Below are positions 10,283 to 21,500 of a stretch of DNA of 64,000 bases, in pieces. Position 1 is the first letter of the stretch. The number at the start of each line of letters is the position of its first letter. This stretch comes from Pyrrhosoma nymphula. Its lineage: Eukaryota > Arthropoda > Insecta > Odonata > Coenagrionidae. Under the pieces are notes generated by a model. That model saw only the letters and a list, made by a program, of their open reading frames with translations, searched no databases and was not told the DNA's origin. The translations under genes were made by a program, and so were the position numbers. Where the stretch lies: assembly GCA_963573305.1 (NCBI GenBank), contig OY754327.1, forward strand, positions 58,582,244 through 58,646,243, in the 5' to 3' direction.

Positions 10283-10922
10283 TATCAACATTTTTCGGGT
10301 TGCGTCCGCGTATGTTATTTAGGATTACAACAGTTTTGCCAACTATCCTGCTGGCGTCCTCATGGGAAGGATAGCGAGAAGTTTTTTCATTCAATTATTA
10401 GAGAGGCCAAGTTGCCTATATTTGGCGCCTAAATTGGCCAATTCCGCAATAGTCATGGAACAGCATCGTGAGTGCGCGGGAGACTAAAAGAGGAAGCTAA
10501 CGATTTTCCGGCGGCAAAAAATTAGCAATTAAAAGTACTAGCCATCTAAGAGAAGAGTGAACCAGGGGAACCGGAGCATACTATAAAATTCGAAGACGCC
10601 AAAATTATAACCAAGGAAAAGTAGGTACTTTCCGAGAATCGTTAGAGAAATCATCGAAATCATAAAAACGTCAATGTATTTCAATGGAGAAGATGGATAC
10701 CCCCTACACAGCGCATGGAAAAGAGTAATTAGTCTCCCGCGCAATCACGATGCTGCTCCATGACTGGGGGCAGAATCGGCCGATCTAGCCATCTTGGCCT
10801 CTACAAGAATTGAACGAAAACACTTCTCGCTAATCTTCATCTGAGAACGCCAGCAGGATAGCTGGCGAAACTGTTGCGATCCTAAACAACATACGTGGAC
10901 GCAACCCGAAAAATGTTGATAG
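10283..10922. mobile_element. 640-bp fold-back element with ~200-bp arms
   Basis: The left arm (10283-10487) and right arm (10729-10922) are inverted copies, starting at TATCAACATTTTTCGGG and running inward to GCGGGAGACTAA. The spacer of about 241 bp is unique. Each arm carries a hammerhead-like block: on the plus strand at 10841-10870, CTGAGAA, one base, GCCAGC-AGGATA-GCTGGC, GAAA; on the minus strand in the left arm, the same block decayed to ATGAGGA and AAAA. Arm differences include many CG-to-TG/CA changes. Fold-back elements with such motifs are most simply explained as Penelope-related snap-back copies. Confidence 0.82.
10841..10870 (+). ncRNA. Hammerhead-ribozyme-like motif (decayed)
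   Basis: CTGAGAA at 10841-10847 departs from the CTGANGA core by one base. One spacer C follows, then a perfect 6-bp stem II (GCCAGC/GCTGGC, loop AGGATA), then GAAA. The mirrored arm (minus strand, about 10345-10375) keeps GAGGA but has lost the first C and the G of GAAA. Confidence 0.5.
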
Positions 10923-10951
10923 CAGTGAAAAATGTTGTTTTTCGACCTTTT

Positions 10952-12594
10952 TAGCCGTGTCCAAACTCGTTCGGCATTAGGGAGCATGGATTTGGCTACC
11001 TAAATTTTGGGTAGCTAACAGAAAGGGAGCTTTAGTTTGGACGCCCTTCGGAAGAGTTGCCATCTGCTGAGCTGGAAGCAAACGAAGGACAAGGGAAATA
11101 CGGAATACGATAATGCTTTGAACAAATGACCCTCATGACTAGTGCTGTTTGAAATTGGATTGCGATTTTCATATATTTCCTCATTATTTTCGTAGTTTCG
11201 CAATATTATGTGGTTAATTCGTAACATTGAGATTTATATTGTTAGATTCCGTGACTTACCGAGTACAGTATAGCACGTACTTATTGCTTTTGTTCAATGT
11301 GTTTGTTTCTTTTTAAGTTCGTGGTTTGTATCAATGTTTCCTTTTGGTAGTTGCGATTCGTGTTGGACTGAGCAGTGTATTAAATTTGTGATTGTGTATT
11401 TATCCCTGTCTTTTAGCAGTATAAAGTACGCATTTTTAATTTTTGTTCATCGTTCTTGTATTAACTTTCGCCGCTATGGCAGATAACGATTCGTGGTAGA
11501 CTGAGCAGTTAATTGGATTTGTGATCGTGTAGGTAATTGCTTCAATTCGAATTTTATATTATCCCTGTACTGTTCTTTCCTTTTACGAGCATTATAAATA
11601 GCTAAGTCTGTTTACGGTGAAACCCAGCCACCGCATGATGTCCATTTAGTATTGGACATCCTTCGGATGTTCATAGGATGAGATCCTATATGGTTCATAC
11701 AGTGACATCCATATGGAGGCCACGAAATGATGTCCAATGGACATGATGTAAAATAAATCTTAAATAATAATATTAATTACATCTATGTACAGTTTCCCAA
11801 TGGTACAGGAGCTTCGTCTACAGTCATAAAACTATCTTTTGCTTACTATAATTGAAGTGTTAGGTTTTGCTTATAGGTCAATGGGGTTTGAAGACTAAAC
11901 ATTGTGAGGAAGAACTATCATACATGCAGTTTTTTGAGTGTTTATTTAGTATTTTATTAACTTTTTAGTTTCGTTAAAAACTTGTAACATTGTAGACTTT
12001 ATTTAGACGCGTAGAGGTAGTTTTTTGTTAGTTTATTATTTTAGATTAGACTCACCTTCTCCTTTCTAGCTATAATTAACTGTTCGGTTGATTGATTCGT
12101 TACTCCCAAACACGAAATTTTAATTTAAAAATACCCTACATGCGCAAGACAATATAAAAAATCTGATTTGTAAACACTCAGAATACTTCCCCGCTATGAC
12201 ACTTGTGAATGTCTCACTCCTTGATATGAAGGTCTCTATCTGTTTGTGACTTCCGAAGATGAAATTTATAACATAAATCAATCTAACATTTATCATTCAT
12301 TTAATATATTCATAAGAACTCACGCCTTTCCATTCAAAACAAATTACCTCCCCGCCATATTTACTGCAATTCCATTCATTCCACTACTTTTCGCGCTTTT
12401 ACCACTCGGAATTATGGGAAATTCAAAATGGTGGCTGATTTAGGAAGGACTTGTTGTTCCCTAAATCCGGCGACCGATTTGGCTGCCCAAATCCGCTCCC
12501 TTATGCTGCCTAACGAGTTTGGACACACTTAAAGATGGCGTCCTCCCTAAATTTCCGGATTTAGGTACCTTATTGGCGAGTTTGGACACGGCTA
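10952..12594. mobile_element. 1.64-kb TIR DNA transposon, TA target duplication, non-autonomous
   Basis: TAGCCGTGTCCAAACTCG at 10952-10969 is matched by its exact reverse complement at 12577-12594. Outside the inverted repeats the duplicated dinucleotide is TA, so the element proper is 10954-12592. The left terminus continues TTCGGCATTAGGGAGC, and this longer form pairs best with an internal copy at about 12466-12529 (CTAACGAGTTTGGACAC), so the right end carries a second, partial terminus. The interior holds a 45-bp direct repeat (11354-11398 and 11487-11531) and no transposase that I can recognise. A TA target fits Tc1/mariner-like or other TA-inserting superfamilies; I cannot decide which. 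Confidence 0.8.
11354..11531. repeat. Direct repeat inside the TIR transposon
   Basis: CGATTCGTGTTGGACTGAGC at 11354 recurs with a few changes at 11487, and the similarity runs about 45 bp to GATCGTGTA. A weaker trailing match (TATCCCTGT…) follows each copy, giving a period of about 133 bp. Confidence 0.6.
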
Positions 12595-13001
12595 TAATTA
12601 AAAATTTCTGTTTTTTCCACGGCTGGAATTAAACCCACTTTTCCACAAAATGTCTGTTTTTTCTGAACCCTCAAATAAATAGCAACATTTCACATAACAT
12701 CGCAAGAAATAAAAGTTTTTGTATCACATAGTTACGTAATATTAGACAAGTAGTTTACTGTTACCGACTGTTTATTGTTACTGAAGGAATTTAATGTCAA
12801 AAACTTTAACAATCCACAGTGTATAATGAAATCGGAGCGAAGACTTCCGCAGAAGCTTGATGTACTGAGTTCCATCTTCTGGTACAGCTGCGTATGCCAG
12901 CCTAAAGCGATAACAGTCTCTCCCCCGTTACTGGAGGAGTCTTCAAGTTGTATTAAGATAAATTCGACAGTCTCGGGCGATATATGGTGGAACAGCATTT
13001 T
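12595..13001. other. Flank of palindrome with possible 12-bp target duplication
   Basis: TTGTATTAAGAT at 12948-12959 recurs at 13228-13239, bracketing the palindrome plus 42 bp on its left. This could be the target duplication of a retro-insertion of about 268 bp. An 88-codon minus frame (12732-12998) lies here, but I do not recognise a protein in it. Confidence 0.4.
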
Positions 13002-13228
13002 AGTACTTAAATAAAACTACAGTAATTGTACTGTCCACTTAAATTTTAATGTAAATATTACACTACACGTGTTTCGACGTTCCTTAGGGCGTCATCATCA
13101 GGTCATCATCATCATCAGGTCAAGAGACCTGATGATGACGCCCTAAGGAACGTCGAAACACGTGTAGTGTAATATTTACATTAAAATTTAAGTGGACAGT
13201 ACAATTACTGTAATTTTATTTAAGTACT
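13002..13228. mobile_element. Near-perfect palindrome, 103-bp arms, Penelope-like snap-back
   Basis: The arms 13002-13104 and 13126-13228 are exact reverse complements except for one base (AAACTAC against AAATTAC), separated by a 21-bp ATC-rich loop. Each arm carries a hammerhead-like motif in outward polarity, on the plus strand at 13129-13166 and on the minus strand at 13101-13064. The high arm identity suggests recent formation or gene conversion between the arms. No coding sequence accompanies it. Confidence 0.88.
13129..13166 (+). ncRNA. Hammerhead-ribozyme-like motif (small stem III)
   Basis: CTGATGA (13129-13135), one spacer T, stem II GACG/CGTC with a 10-base loop, GAAA (13155-13158), a self-complementary CACGTG as stem III, and a GTA triplet whose 3' edge (after 13166) would be the cleavage site. 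The exact mirror is on the minus strand at 13101-13064. A self-complementary stem III without a loop is what small Penelope-associated hammerheads, which cleave as dimers, look like. The spacer base between core and stem II is a departure from textbook hammerheads. Confidence 0.6.
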
Positions 13229-13324
13229 TGTATTAAGATGCCTACTGCAGTGGGGAAAATATTGTTGTCGGTTAACACCGACACACGCAGTATGTACCGG
13301 GAGATAGAACCTTGTACCCAGTAA

Positions 13325-13410
13325 AAATGCACACATGACCAGGGTTTCAATAAAATCGTCATCACCTAATTATGATGATTATTCCTTGAAATCCTGGTCG
13401 TGTGTGCATT
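13325..13410. repeat. 86-bp hairpin, MITE- or pre-miRNA-like
   Basis: AATGCACACATGACCAGG at 13325 pairs with CCTGGTCGTGTGTGCATT ending at 13410. The inner part also pairs (ATCGTCAT with ATGATGAT), leaving a short loop around 13362-13370. The size, mismatch level and loop resemble a pre-miRNA or a tiny palindromic MITE. Confidence 0.6.
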
Positions 13411-13604
13411 ATATACCGTGCCTGTTAAATTTCGGCGTCTGTAAATTTATAGTTAATATGTAATACTGCAATGCAACTGAAAAATACATTCAGCAAATAG
13501 CTCTCTATATTCTTTGAACATATAGTTTCACGAATAAAACATTTTCTGTGAAGCATTGTTGTTTTAAATGCGTGAAAGGTAGTGATAATGAACTACCTTA
13601 GTAT

Positions 13605-13826
13605 TAAATTAAATATTAATCCGAATAGACAGTAAAATCAGGGGAAGTTTGACTCGTGTGCATAAATTTCAGTAATCTAGGTGACCAAAATGAAATCTCG
13701 TAAACACGCAAGTGTTTACTAGATTTAAATTATCCCTGTCAATGTTCACCTAGATGACCAAAATGCATGCGTATGAGTCTATTTTACCCTGATTTCATTG
13801 TCAATTTGGATTAATCTTTAATTTAA
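13605..13826. mobile_element. Palindromic MITE, ~220 bp
   Basis: Left and right halves are inverted copies around a centre at about 13710 (AAACACGCAAGTGTTT). The outer arm pairs TTAATCCGAATAGACAGT with a diverged TGTCAATTTGGATTAA, and both arms carry TAGGTGACCAAAATG or a close variant. Divergence is clearly higher than in the 13.0-kb palindrome, so it is older. Confidence 0.65.
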
Positions 13827-13914
13827 ATATACTTTTAAATTTAAATTAAAGATTTCAATTATACTATCGCAGTAAAATGAAAAAATACGAATATTGAAAA
13901 TCAGAATGGAGCCA

Positions 13915-14350
13915 AAGTGCCTCCCTCGGCCGTGTTTGAGCCAAATACGTGGGCATCCGCAATGCCTGTCCTCTTCATGCCACCGTGGGGGCCTCTCACT
14001 CATTGTTAGTGGAAATTAATGACGAAAGGAGAGGGGGGTGTGGATGGAAGGACGAGGCGAGAGTTGGTCGGTGTACTTCCTCGCGCGTCATTCCCCTCGA
14101 TAGCAGGGAAACGTTTCCTTTTGTTTCGAAATCACTCCACTTTAGTCACATCGGGCGATCTTCCCCTTCTCTTGTTAATTTATTTTCGCGAAGAATGGCT
14201 CTGACGTCAAGAGGAGGACTGCCGAGGTTTCAAAAAGTCCTCCCTCTCGTACGACGCACGCCGCTGCCTGTGGTCCCTCCCACCGCGTTTACTCCCGCAC
14301 TCAGTCCCCGCACTGAAATGCGGCGGCGAGGCGACTGCATAAGGTTGGTT
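13915..14350. other. GC/CpG-rich islet
   Basis: A sharp rise in GC and CpG relative to both flanks. A 134-codon plus frame (13949-14353) is open, but its composition mirrors the islet and I see no domain. It could be a promoter-associated island or an unrecognised exon; neither is shown. Confidence 0.35.
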
Positions 14351-15180
14351 TAAAAAGAAATAACGCAGGATTACCTTGAAAACTTGAAATATAATTAAAA
14401 ATGACGGCTCAATACCATTCGTGGATAAAAATATGGATATCTGTCCACGTTTAAAGTATTTATAACAAATGCTGCCGTACAATAAAGTGCCTTAAATCTT
14501 GGATTTGTCAGGATAAACATATGTACTTGTAAGCTAAATCTATTGGGAATGGGGTACCTGAGAAGAATTTGCGGAAAAGTAGGTGGTATTGGATTAGTAA
14601 CGAGTGGGTTCTAAAAGAATGTGGGTTGGGTGCTCCAGTGATGGACATAACGAAAGTAGTGTGCTTCAGTGATTTGGCTATACTGAGGAAAAATATATGA
14701 GAGTAGAGTAGCGAATCAGTTTTATTAAAGATAGCCAATTTTTGAGACGTATCTACAATAACTAACCCCTTTCACTCTGCCACCCCGAAAGGGAATGGCG
14801 TGAAGCTATGTGCGAATGTATGACAAATGCTAGTAAAATACCGACTGTGTTGTAGTGGAAATCTGTTTTCGCTCTTAGGTGATTGGAAATATTTTTGTTG
14901 CCCTCTCTTTATGTTTTCTTCCCTTGTACGCGAGGATTAAAAAATAGACTGATAAAAACGACTTCGAAACTGCGCCCTTAATCGCCCTTCGAAACTGCGC
15001 CTGCGCCGTTAATCTCGCGCTAATTCAAATTCGATCAAATCATGCACTAATTTTGTGATATAACTTAACTCAGGTGCAACCCTAAGTTGTTCTATGGACG
15101 CCATAATTGCCGTAAAGTTACTTATAAACAACGTTTGGTCAACGCTAGCGTTAATGTTTTCAATAAACCGTCCTTAAAGT
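14351..15180. other. Intergenic, nothing recognised
   Basis: Mixed composition with no supported feature. Confidence 0.4.
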
Positions 15181-15184
15181 GTGC

Positions 15185-15900
15185 AAGTGTTCCTCGATGG
15201 AATGGAATCCTGCCCTCTCTCGATCTCTCGGTCTGCCCTCTCTTTCGCCCTCTTCCCTCTCCCCTTCCCTCCCCCGAATAAGCCGGACGAAAGGGTTCCG
15301 TTCGTTGGGAATGGTTATTTGGATTGGTCTCGAAAGGTAGTCACGGTTGAACAGGGGGAGGAGTGGAGTAGGAATGTGGGGCAGTATTGGAAATACCGGC
15401 GATGGAGGGGAGGCGTGATTGGAAGTAGGTATTGGAAGTAGGCATTGGAAGTGTACTGGAAAGGGGGTTTTAGGGTATGTCCCCCCTTCCTTCTTCATCC
15501 ACCGCAGAGTTTTTCGACAGTGTGGAGAGAGGGAGAGATCATGGGCGGTAGGAGGTAGTCTCCACGCAGATTTCGGCCTCCCTCCCTGGAGGAGGAAGGC
15601 AATTCCTTGAATATCCCGACACCCTTAGTGTATCCGTTCCAGTGTTTCCCATCCTCTCCCTCTCCCCACACAAATTCCCTTTATTTCTCCTCCTTCTTTT
15701 CGCGCCAATCTCCCTCACCCTTCCCCCACACCCCATAATCCTTCATCACGGCTCCCTGCTCCCTTCCTGTTGTCTCAGTTCTCTTCCTTTCGCCGCGTTA
15801 ATTGAATCGTCTGCACAAATACGCTGGTATTTGCCGCGTCAACAATATTTACCCTTGGTAAACCATGGACTGCGTAACGTTTTTTGGTGTGTGTGAGTGC
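15185..15900. other. GC-rich, pyrimidine-biased islet
   Basis: Runs of CTCTCC/CCTTCC dominate 15190-15290 and 15640-15780, with purine-rich GGAGG/GGAAGT stretches at 15350-15480. Several overlapping frames are open on both strands because stop codons are rare in such composition. No protein family is visible. GGAAGT…GGTATTGGAAGTAGG makes short tandem repeats at 15420-15450. Confidence 0.4.
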
Positions 15901-17235
15901 TCCCCAAGCCCCCTTCATTCCTCGCGGCTGCGTCACAAATTGTCTGCTTGTCTTCATCGATGTAGGTATGTATTGCCCTCCTTCCTCTTCGGAATAACCG
16001 TTGGAGATGTTTGTTGATTTTTTCATTGTTTCCGTACAAGCAACCAATATTTGTGTCTCCTTTTTATTCCTGGAAGCTACATAATGGCCTATTTGTTTTT
16101 TTTTAACAAAAGGAAGCCCTGTTTTGTTATGGCCGCCGTGGAAATCCCCCCCCCAGGGCCTTGGATTTCAAATTTTGTCCCCGCGTGTTCAAAACCGGGT
16201 CGGTTTCCAGTGGGAAGTTGTGATTTTTTTCTTTTTACATAACAACTTTATAAACCATCTCCCTTACATCCATCCATCTGTTATCACCCTCATCTGATCC
16301 AATATTTTTGACTTCTTTTTATATTACCTTTTTATAATATTTATATGCAAGTTGTCACTACTCTTAGTGCCATCTATTTCCAGCAAAACTGTTGTGCAAT
16401 TCCAGGGGCATCCTTAATAAATATTACCCTCAAAAGAACAACTCTGAGATACAATATTTCAAAATATCAATTTGCAGAGTATGTTTTCTATTTTACATTC
16501 GAGTGTTTTTTAATTAAATAAACTCTCAATTTTCATCACAGGAGTAATGAAAATAGGTGTATTGGTTACAAAAAAAATATTCATATTACATGCAAGAGGC
16601 GATATATCGGTCTTCGGCTTTTTAATCCACAGAAGAATGAGCCGATTTTCGTTCCATGACACTTAAGAGGATTTACGCTTCTGTTTCCATTTATATCCTA
16701 AAACTAAAGTTGATTCTGACATCAAATGAAAAGGCAATGAAGATATTGGTTGTACAGTAAGAAAAAAATCCCATCGTCATTGGCGAGAAGTCGTTTCATT
16801 GTTTTGAATCGGAGAAAATATGTTTCAGGCGTCATTATAGGAACTTAGCTTATCTTTATCTTAGCTATTGGCGAAAATTTGGTTTTAATGTATTGACCAT
16901 TGTGGATTTTGCCTTCCCTTGCGATGATGGAAATACTTTATGCATCTCTTTGCCATAAATCTCGCAATATTCGTTAAATTAAATTAGAAATAAAAAATGT
17001 CCAAAGGCTGTTAAAATATATTTTTAAAGCTAAAAATTATAGCGGAAAGTGCATGCGCTAAGTTAAATATATTTCTAAACTTCACTTAGGTCTGAGTCAC
17101 CAGGTCACAACTCATAAGGGCAAATTCAACAGACTTCGTCGTTTTCTCTGCATTGCTTACAGAAGTTTATTCAATGAACCTTGCTAAAATTTTTCGTATG
17201 CTCTAATCAATATAAAAAATTCTACGTCATATCAT
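15901..17235. other. Intergenic, nothing recognised
   Basis: AT-rich DNA without supported genes or repeats. Confidence 0.4.
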
Positions 17236-17270
17236 TAAAAATCACTCCCTTTTGATGGGAGTGATTTTTA
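17236..17270. repeat. Perfect 14-bp-arm hairpin
   Basis: TAAAAATCACTCCC and GGGAGTGATTTTTA are exact reverse complements separated by 7 bp (TTTTGAT). Confidence 0.75.
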
Positions 17271-17990
17271 AGCCTGCAGATACACGCCAAACGCAGGCAA
17301 AATGAAAGCGAAATCAAGGATCTTTACCTTCAGTTAAGATAGTATGAGCTAAAAATCACTTCATCTTCGATTTGATGAATTAGACCTCATTTTAAAGAAA
17401 AAACTCATCTTCCCATTGATATCAAAATACTAACCCCTTGTCGAACTACTTTTCGAGCAATGTGCCTAAAAAGGTAAGCTGTTTTGCGTGAGATAGATTA
17501 CGGCTGTGCGCTCCAGAGGGAGAATATTGAAAAAAATAGGTATTTACAACACCTAGATTTCGTCAGATAACTAACAGTGTTTAGTTTGTATGCTTTCTCA
17601 ACTATACATAAAAAATAATCTATTGTTCATCGCATTAATTTTTCCAGAATCGCAACAAATCTGCTATTTTGAAGGATTTTTAGCCGTGCGGAGTGAAATA
17701 ATGTGTCAAGTGAGAGGTTAATGTAGCTTTATTTCTTTAATTACTGAGAATTTTGGTCATATATAGATATATTTGTACGCCATTAATACTACATTATTTA
17801 TTATATACTTCTTACAGACGCTGAAATAAACAAATTAAATTCGAATATGGTCTCTCTTATGGCTAGGGAACTATCTCACTCAAACTAGGTACCTTAAGTG
17901 AAATTAAAACCCATTACGCTTTTATTTTGCCCAGGGTTGCGTTACAATTGCTGGGATGAATGAAAGGCATCGGGCAGTACAATTCAATTT
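17271..17990. other. Intergenic, nothing recognised
   Basis: AT-rich, no supported feature. Confidence 0.4.
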
Positions 17991-17994
17991 CTAT

Positions 17995-18530
17995 ATTGTT
18001 TGCTTCTTTTTTTTTCAATTTCTCTCTCTCAACATCCGAGCTTTGTTCCTCCGCTTTTCCCACTGTCCCACCACGACCACCCACGCACCAGGTCCCGAAG
18101 AGGAGGGACCGCAGACACAAAACATCACCCACGTTCACCCCCAACTCCGTCTCTCTCTCTCTATCTCGCACCTAAACCCGCGTATTCTTTCCTCCTCCGC
18201 GCGCGAGGATAATATGGCCCCGCGGGTGCGATCGATCGAAGCGAGACCCAGATTGCATTCACGTACTACCACTTTCCCATCCTCCTCGCTATCTTTTGGG
18301 ATGCGTTTGCTTGGCCCCCACGAACATTCCTGGAACGACCACCGCGCACCGACCCTCCCCATCTCGTCCCGACCAATTTATATTTCCTCCTCGTTTCTCC
18401 CCCGCTCTCTGCTGGAGCCAACGGTTCCGCCTTCCCTCCAGCGCCGCCGCAGCTTGATTAAGACAAGGTGCGAGCTTTCTGGACGGCATATAGACGTTCG
18501 ATTTTCGAATAAATGGCTTTAAGTGCCGGA
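17995..18530. other. GC/CpG-rich, pyrimidine-biased islet
   Basis: CTCTCTCTCT, CCTCCTCCGCGCGCG and CCCCGCGGG clusters set this apart from AT-rich flanks. A 188-codon plus frame and several overlapping frames are open on both strands, a composition effect. No splice-bounded exon or domain could be supported. A regulatory island is possible but unproven. Confidence 0.4.
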
Positions 18531-21500
18531 GCCAATTTTGTTGAAGGCATTTCATGGGGCTAGCCATTCTGTTCAATCGGCTTCGCTTCTATTTTCTCTC
18601 GACGGAGAAACGCGTTTGTTTAAAATTATGTGGTGCCTGTAATTGATTAGTGAATGAAGAATAGTCCTTGAAGTTTTAAATATTGTATAAACTGGTCTAA
18701 ATAAAAATATTATTATTTGAAAATATAAAAATTAATATTTTCATGAGAGTGAATTATGTACTATAAAGAAAAATTAAAGGTTGTTCATATCTTAGCAATT
18801 GAATGTCATCTTAAGTAGCTCTTATTTTACATTTTTTTATATTTGGCATACTCTTGTTTAATCATTGATTTGGAGAAGCATGCTTCTTGAGGTGCTCATG
18901 AAGACAAGTGTTCAGCTGACTCTCATTCAAGAAATTGGTATGATATCTTAGTGTACTTACCGTGTATAAATTAGTGGCGAAAATTTATGAAGTCATTATG
19001 CGTAGCGTAGAACTTTGAATGAAGAGCATAGAACTTACGAATTAAAAGTATACTCTAATATAACTTTATGAATCATTTCTCGCAGTTGTATCTGCATTAG
19101 TAGTTGCTACACAACAAATTAATTTCATGATACTTTTAATGCTGAGATATAATGCTTTTCAAACTTCTTAAATTAAGATTATTAGGTGTATCCCTTTAAA
19201 AAAACAGGGCGTTAGGGAGCTCAGAGGATCACTTAACTTATTTTTAAAATGGCCAATATAGTCAAGGTTCATCAAAGAAAAAGAATTAAAAATAATAGGA
19301 AAACTTATGTTGGTATGGCAACATTTACATCACGGCTTTTTGATAAGCTCCCTTTAGCTATCGTTAGACACGCTGGTGAAATTGGCACGATGGGTTAAAT
19401 TGGAATCACATGGTTACCAGCACGAGCTTCAGAAAATATAAATATTATTAGCTCTCTGAAAGGCAAAAACTTCTTTGAAGGGTTGATTAGACATGATATC
19501 CGTATAATCAGCCAACTTTTCTGATTTTTCAATTTCTCATTGAAAGACAAAGATAAAACTCCCGGTAAATGATCACCACCCCGAAAAAAAACTAAATATA
19601 TGCACTGGAAGTGCTCTAAATTATCATCGAAGTTGAAGAACCAAGTGGAACTCATTCTGGCATGTACATACATATATAGCAGAAACCTGACTCGTTTATA
19701 TTTTCTAAGGGCACGCAGAAATATTTTCTCCGATAATTATATATTCATGCAGCCGAAATTAATTTTCAAATTCCTCTAGTTCAAATTCTCGGTTCCTTAT
19801 TTACCTAGCCTTTGTCATAACGTGATTGAAATTGGTCACGTCGATGATGGACACGTCCTGAGACACATCGTATTCGTTAGAAACATTATAGCAAGTAAAG
19901 GTCCGCGAGGAAGGCCAAGAGACTGATACATGTACCAAGTCAGGAGGGAACCACTCTTATGAAATAAGAGAGTTAGCATTAAATAGGTAATAGTTGAGGG
20001 CTTTAGTGAACTAATCTTCGGATTATAAAAACTAGTCAAGTGAGTTGGATATTCTCTAATTTCATAACTTTTTAATCATTGGTCAAAAGCCTGAAACGAA
20101 AAATAAGCCCCTGGCAAATTAAGGTAGATTTACCGTTGCCAGTTACATTCAGATTGACTGTGAAATTAAAATATGACCGCTAAATACTAAAATAGAATAC
20201 AGAAAATATTAGGATATATGCCTCTTTCACAATGAAAATTGGTCCTAATCAATAGAAAATAGCTTTTCGTCTATTTTCATACTTGTTGTCCAAGTATTAT
20301 TCTTAGTTTTATCTTTGGGGCTCCGATATTTCCTTATTTTCATCAAATACTGTTGTGATACATTATGATCTATTAATGCAAGAGAATTTTAAAAATATGC
20401 AAATATTTCATGAAGATAGTTAACAGATATTTCCCCTTACTAGCCACCACTATAATATTTTTAATTCATCAGGTATGAGTTTAAAAATTGACTTACAAAT
20501 AGGTTTATCTATTCGATGATTAAATCTTGAATAAACTTTTTCGGTGCACAAAACATGAAATCATCATTTGGTTATATGTTCAAGCGTCTTTTACATATTT
20601 CGTTGTGATGACAAAAATGAACGCATGTGATAGCTAAGACCCTATCAGTCCCAGTTTTTCTCATCTTCCCTCCCATCTTTTCCCTCGTATGTGATGACTT
20701 AGGCTCGACTCTACCAAGTTTACTCGTTGAGTCCAAATATCAACCCTCAGCCTTCAGTAAATGCCTTTAACACACGGCGCAACTGGTACAAGCGAAGCCC
20801 GTTAAACTTCGCAGGGGAGCAATTCCCGCCCCTTAATGTGATTGCGATTCGTCCTCGTGCTTGCTGCTGTGCACTATTTGATTCACCTCCATTTCAAGTT
20901 CATTTAACTGGTTAGCTGTCTATTCCACACGTTCTTTTCGGATTTCATATGCACCCCTTTACCAGACTAAAATAATATTTTAAGAATATTTGATATTGCC
21001 ATTGTATACCGATCTAAATTCTAAAGGAAATTTACGCTCAACTTACAACAAATTCAGTGTTCCTGGGTGTGGACGTTCAACTATTTTGTGGTGATGCCAA
21101 AAAAATAAATGGATTTTAATTGCTAGAAAAGGAAAACCGGGAAACCGTTTCCGCTTATATAGTACTCCAAAAATGCGCTAACATTAAGACGCATTCGTTG
21201 CCTAATAGGCGATTGTATGAGAAAGGCTCACTCATATTTTAAAGAAAAACAGTTTTCTGATTAGTTAATGACGCTGCGATTCGAACTTCAATGTAATAAT
21301 TTTCATGCATCAGCGGAGATGTTAAACTGTGCTAATCGTGGTTCAAATACCTTAAAATCCTTTCAAAATATTGACTTCGTGTAGGCAGAGTGGGGTGGAG
21401 AACTCGAATGCTGAACTATAAGCTCTGGAGGTCCGTAGTTAATGCTCTTTGGTTCTGCGCGTGACAAATACTGATGGTTAACCATGACAGGGGGAAAGGA

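Noticed and set aside
13080..13140. CRISPR-like short repeats (CATCATCATCAGG)
   Set aside because: They are the loop and arms of a single palindrome in eukaryotic DNA, with no regular spacers.
17956..18522. 188-codon frame in the GC islet
   Set aside because: Two other plus frames and two minus frames are open over the same DNA. There are no splice sites or family motifs.
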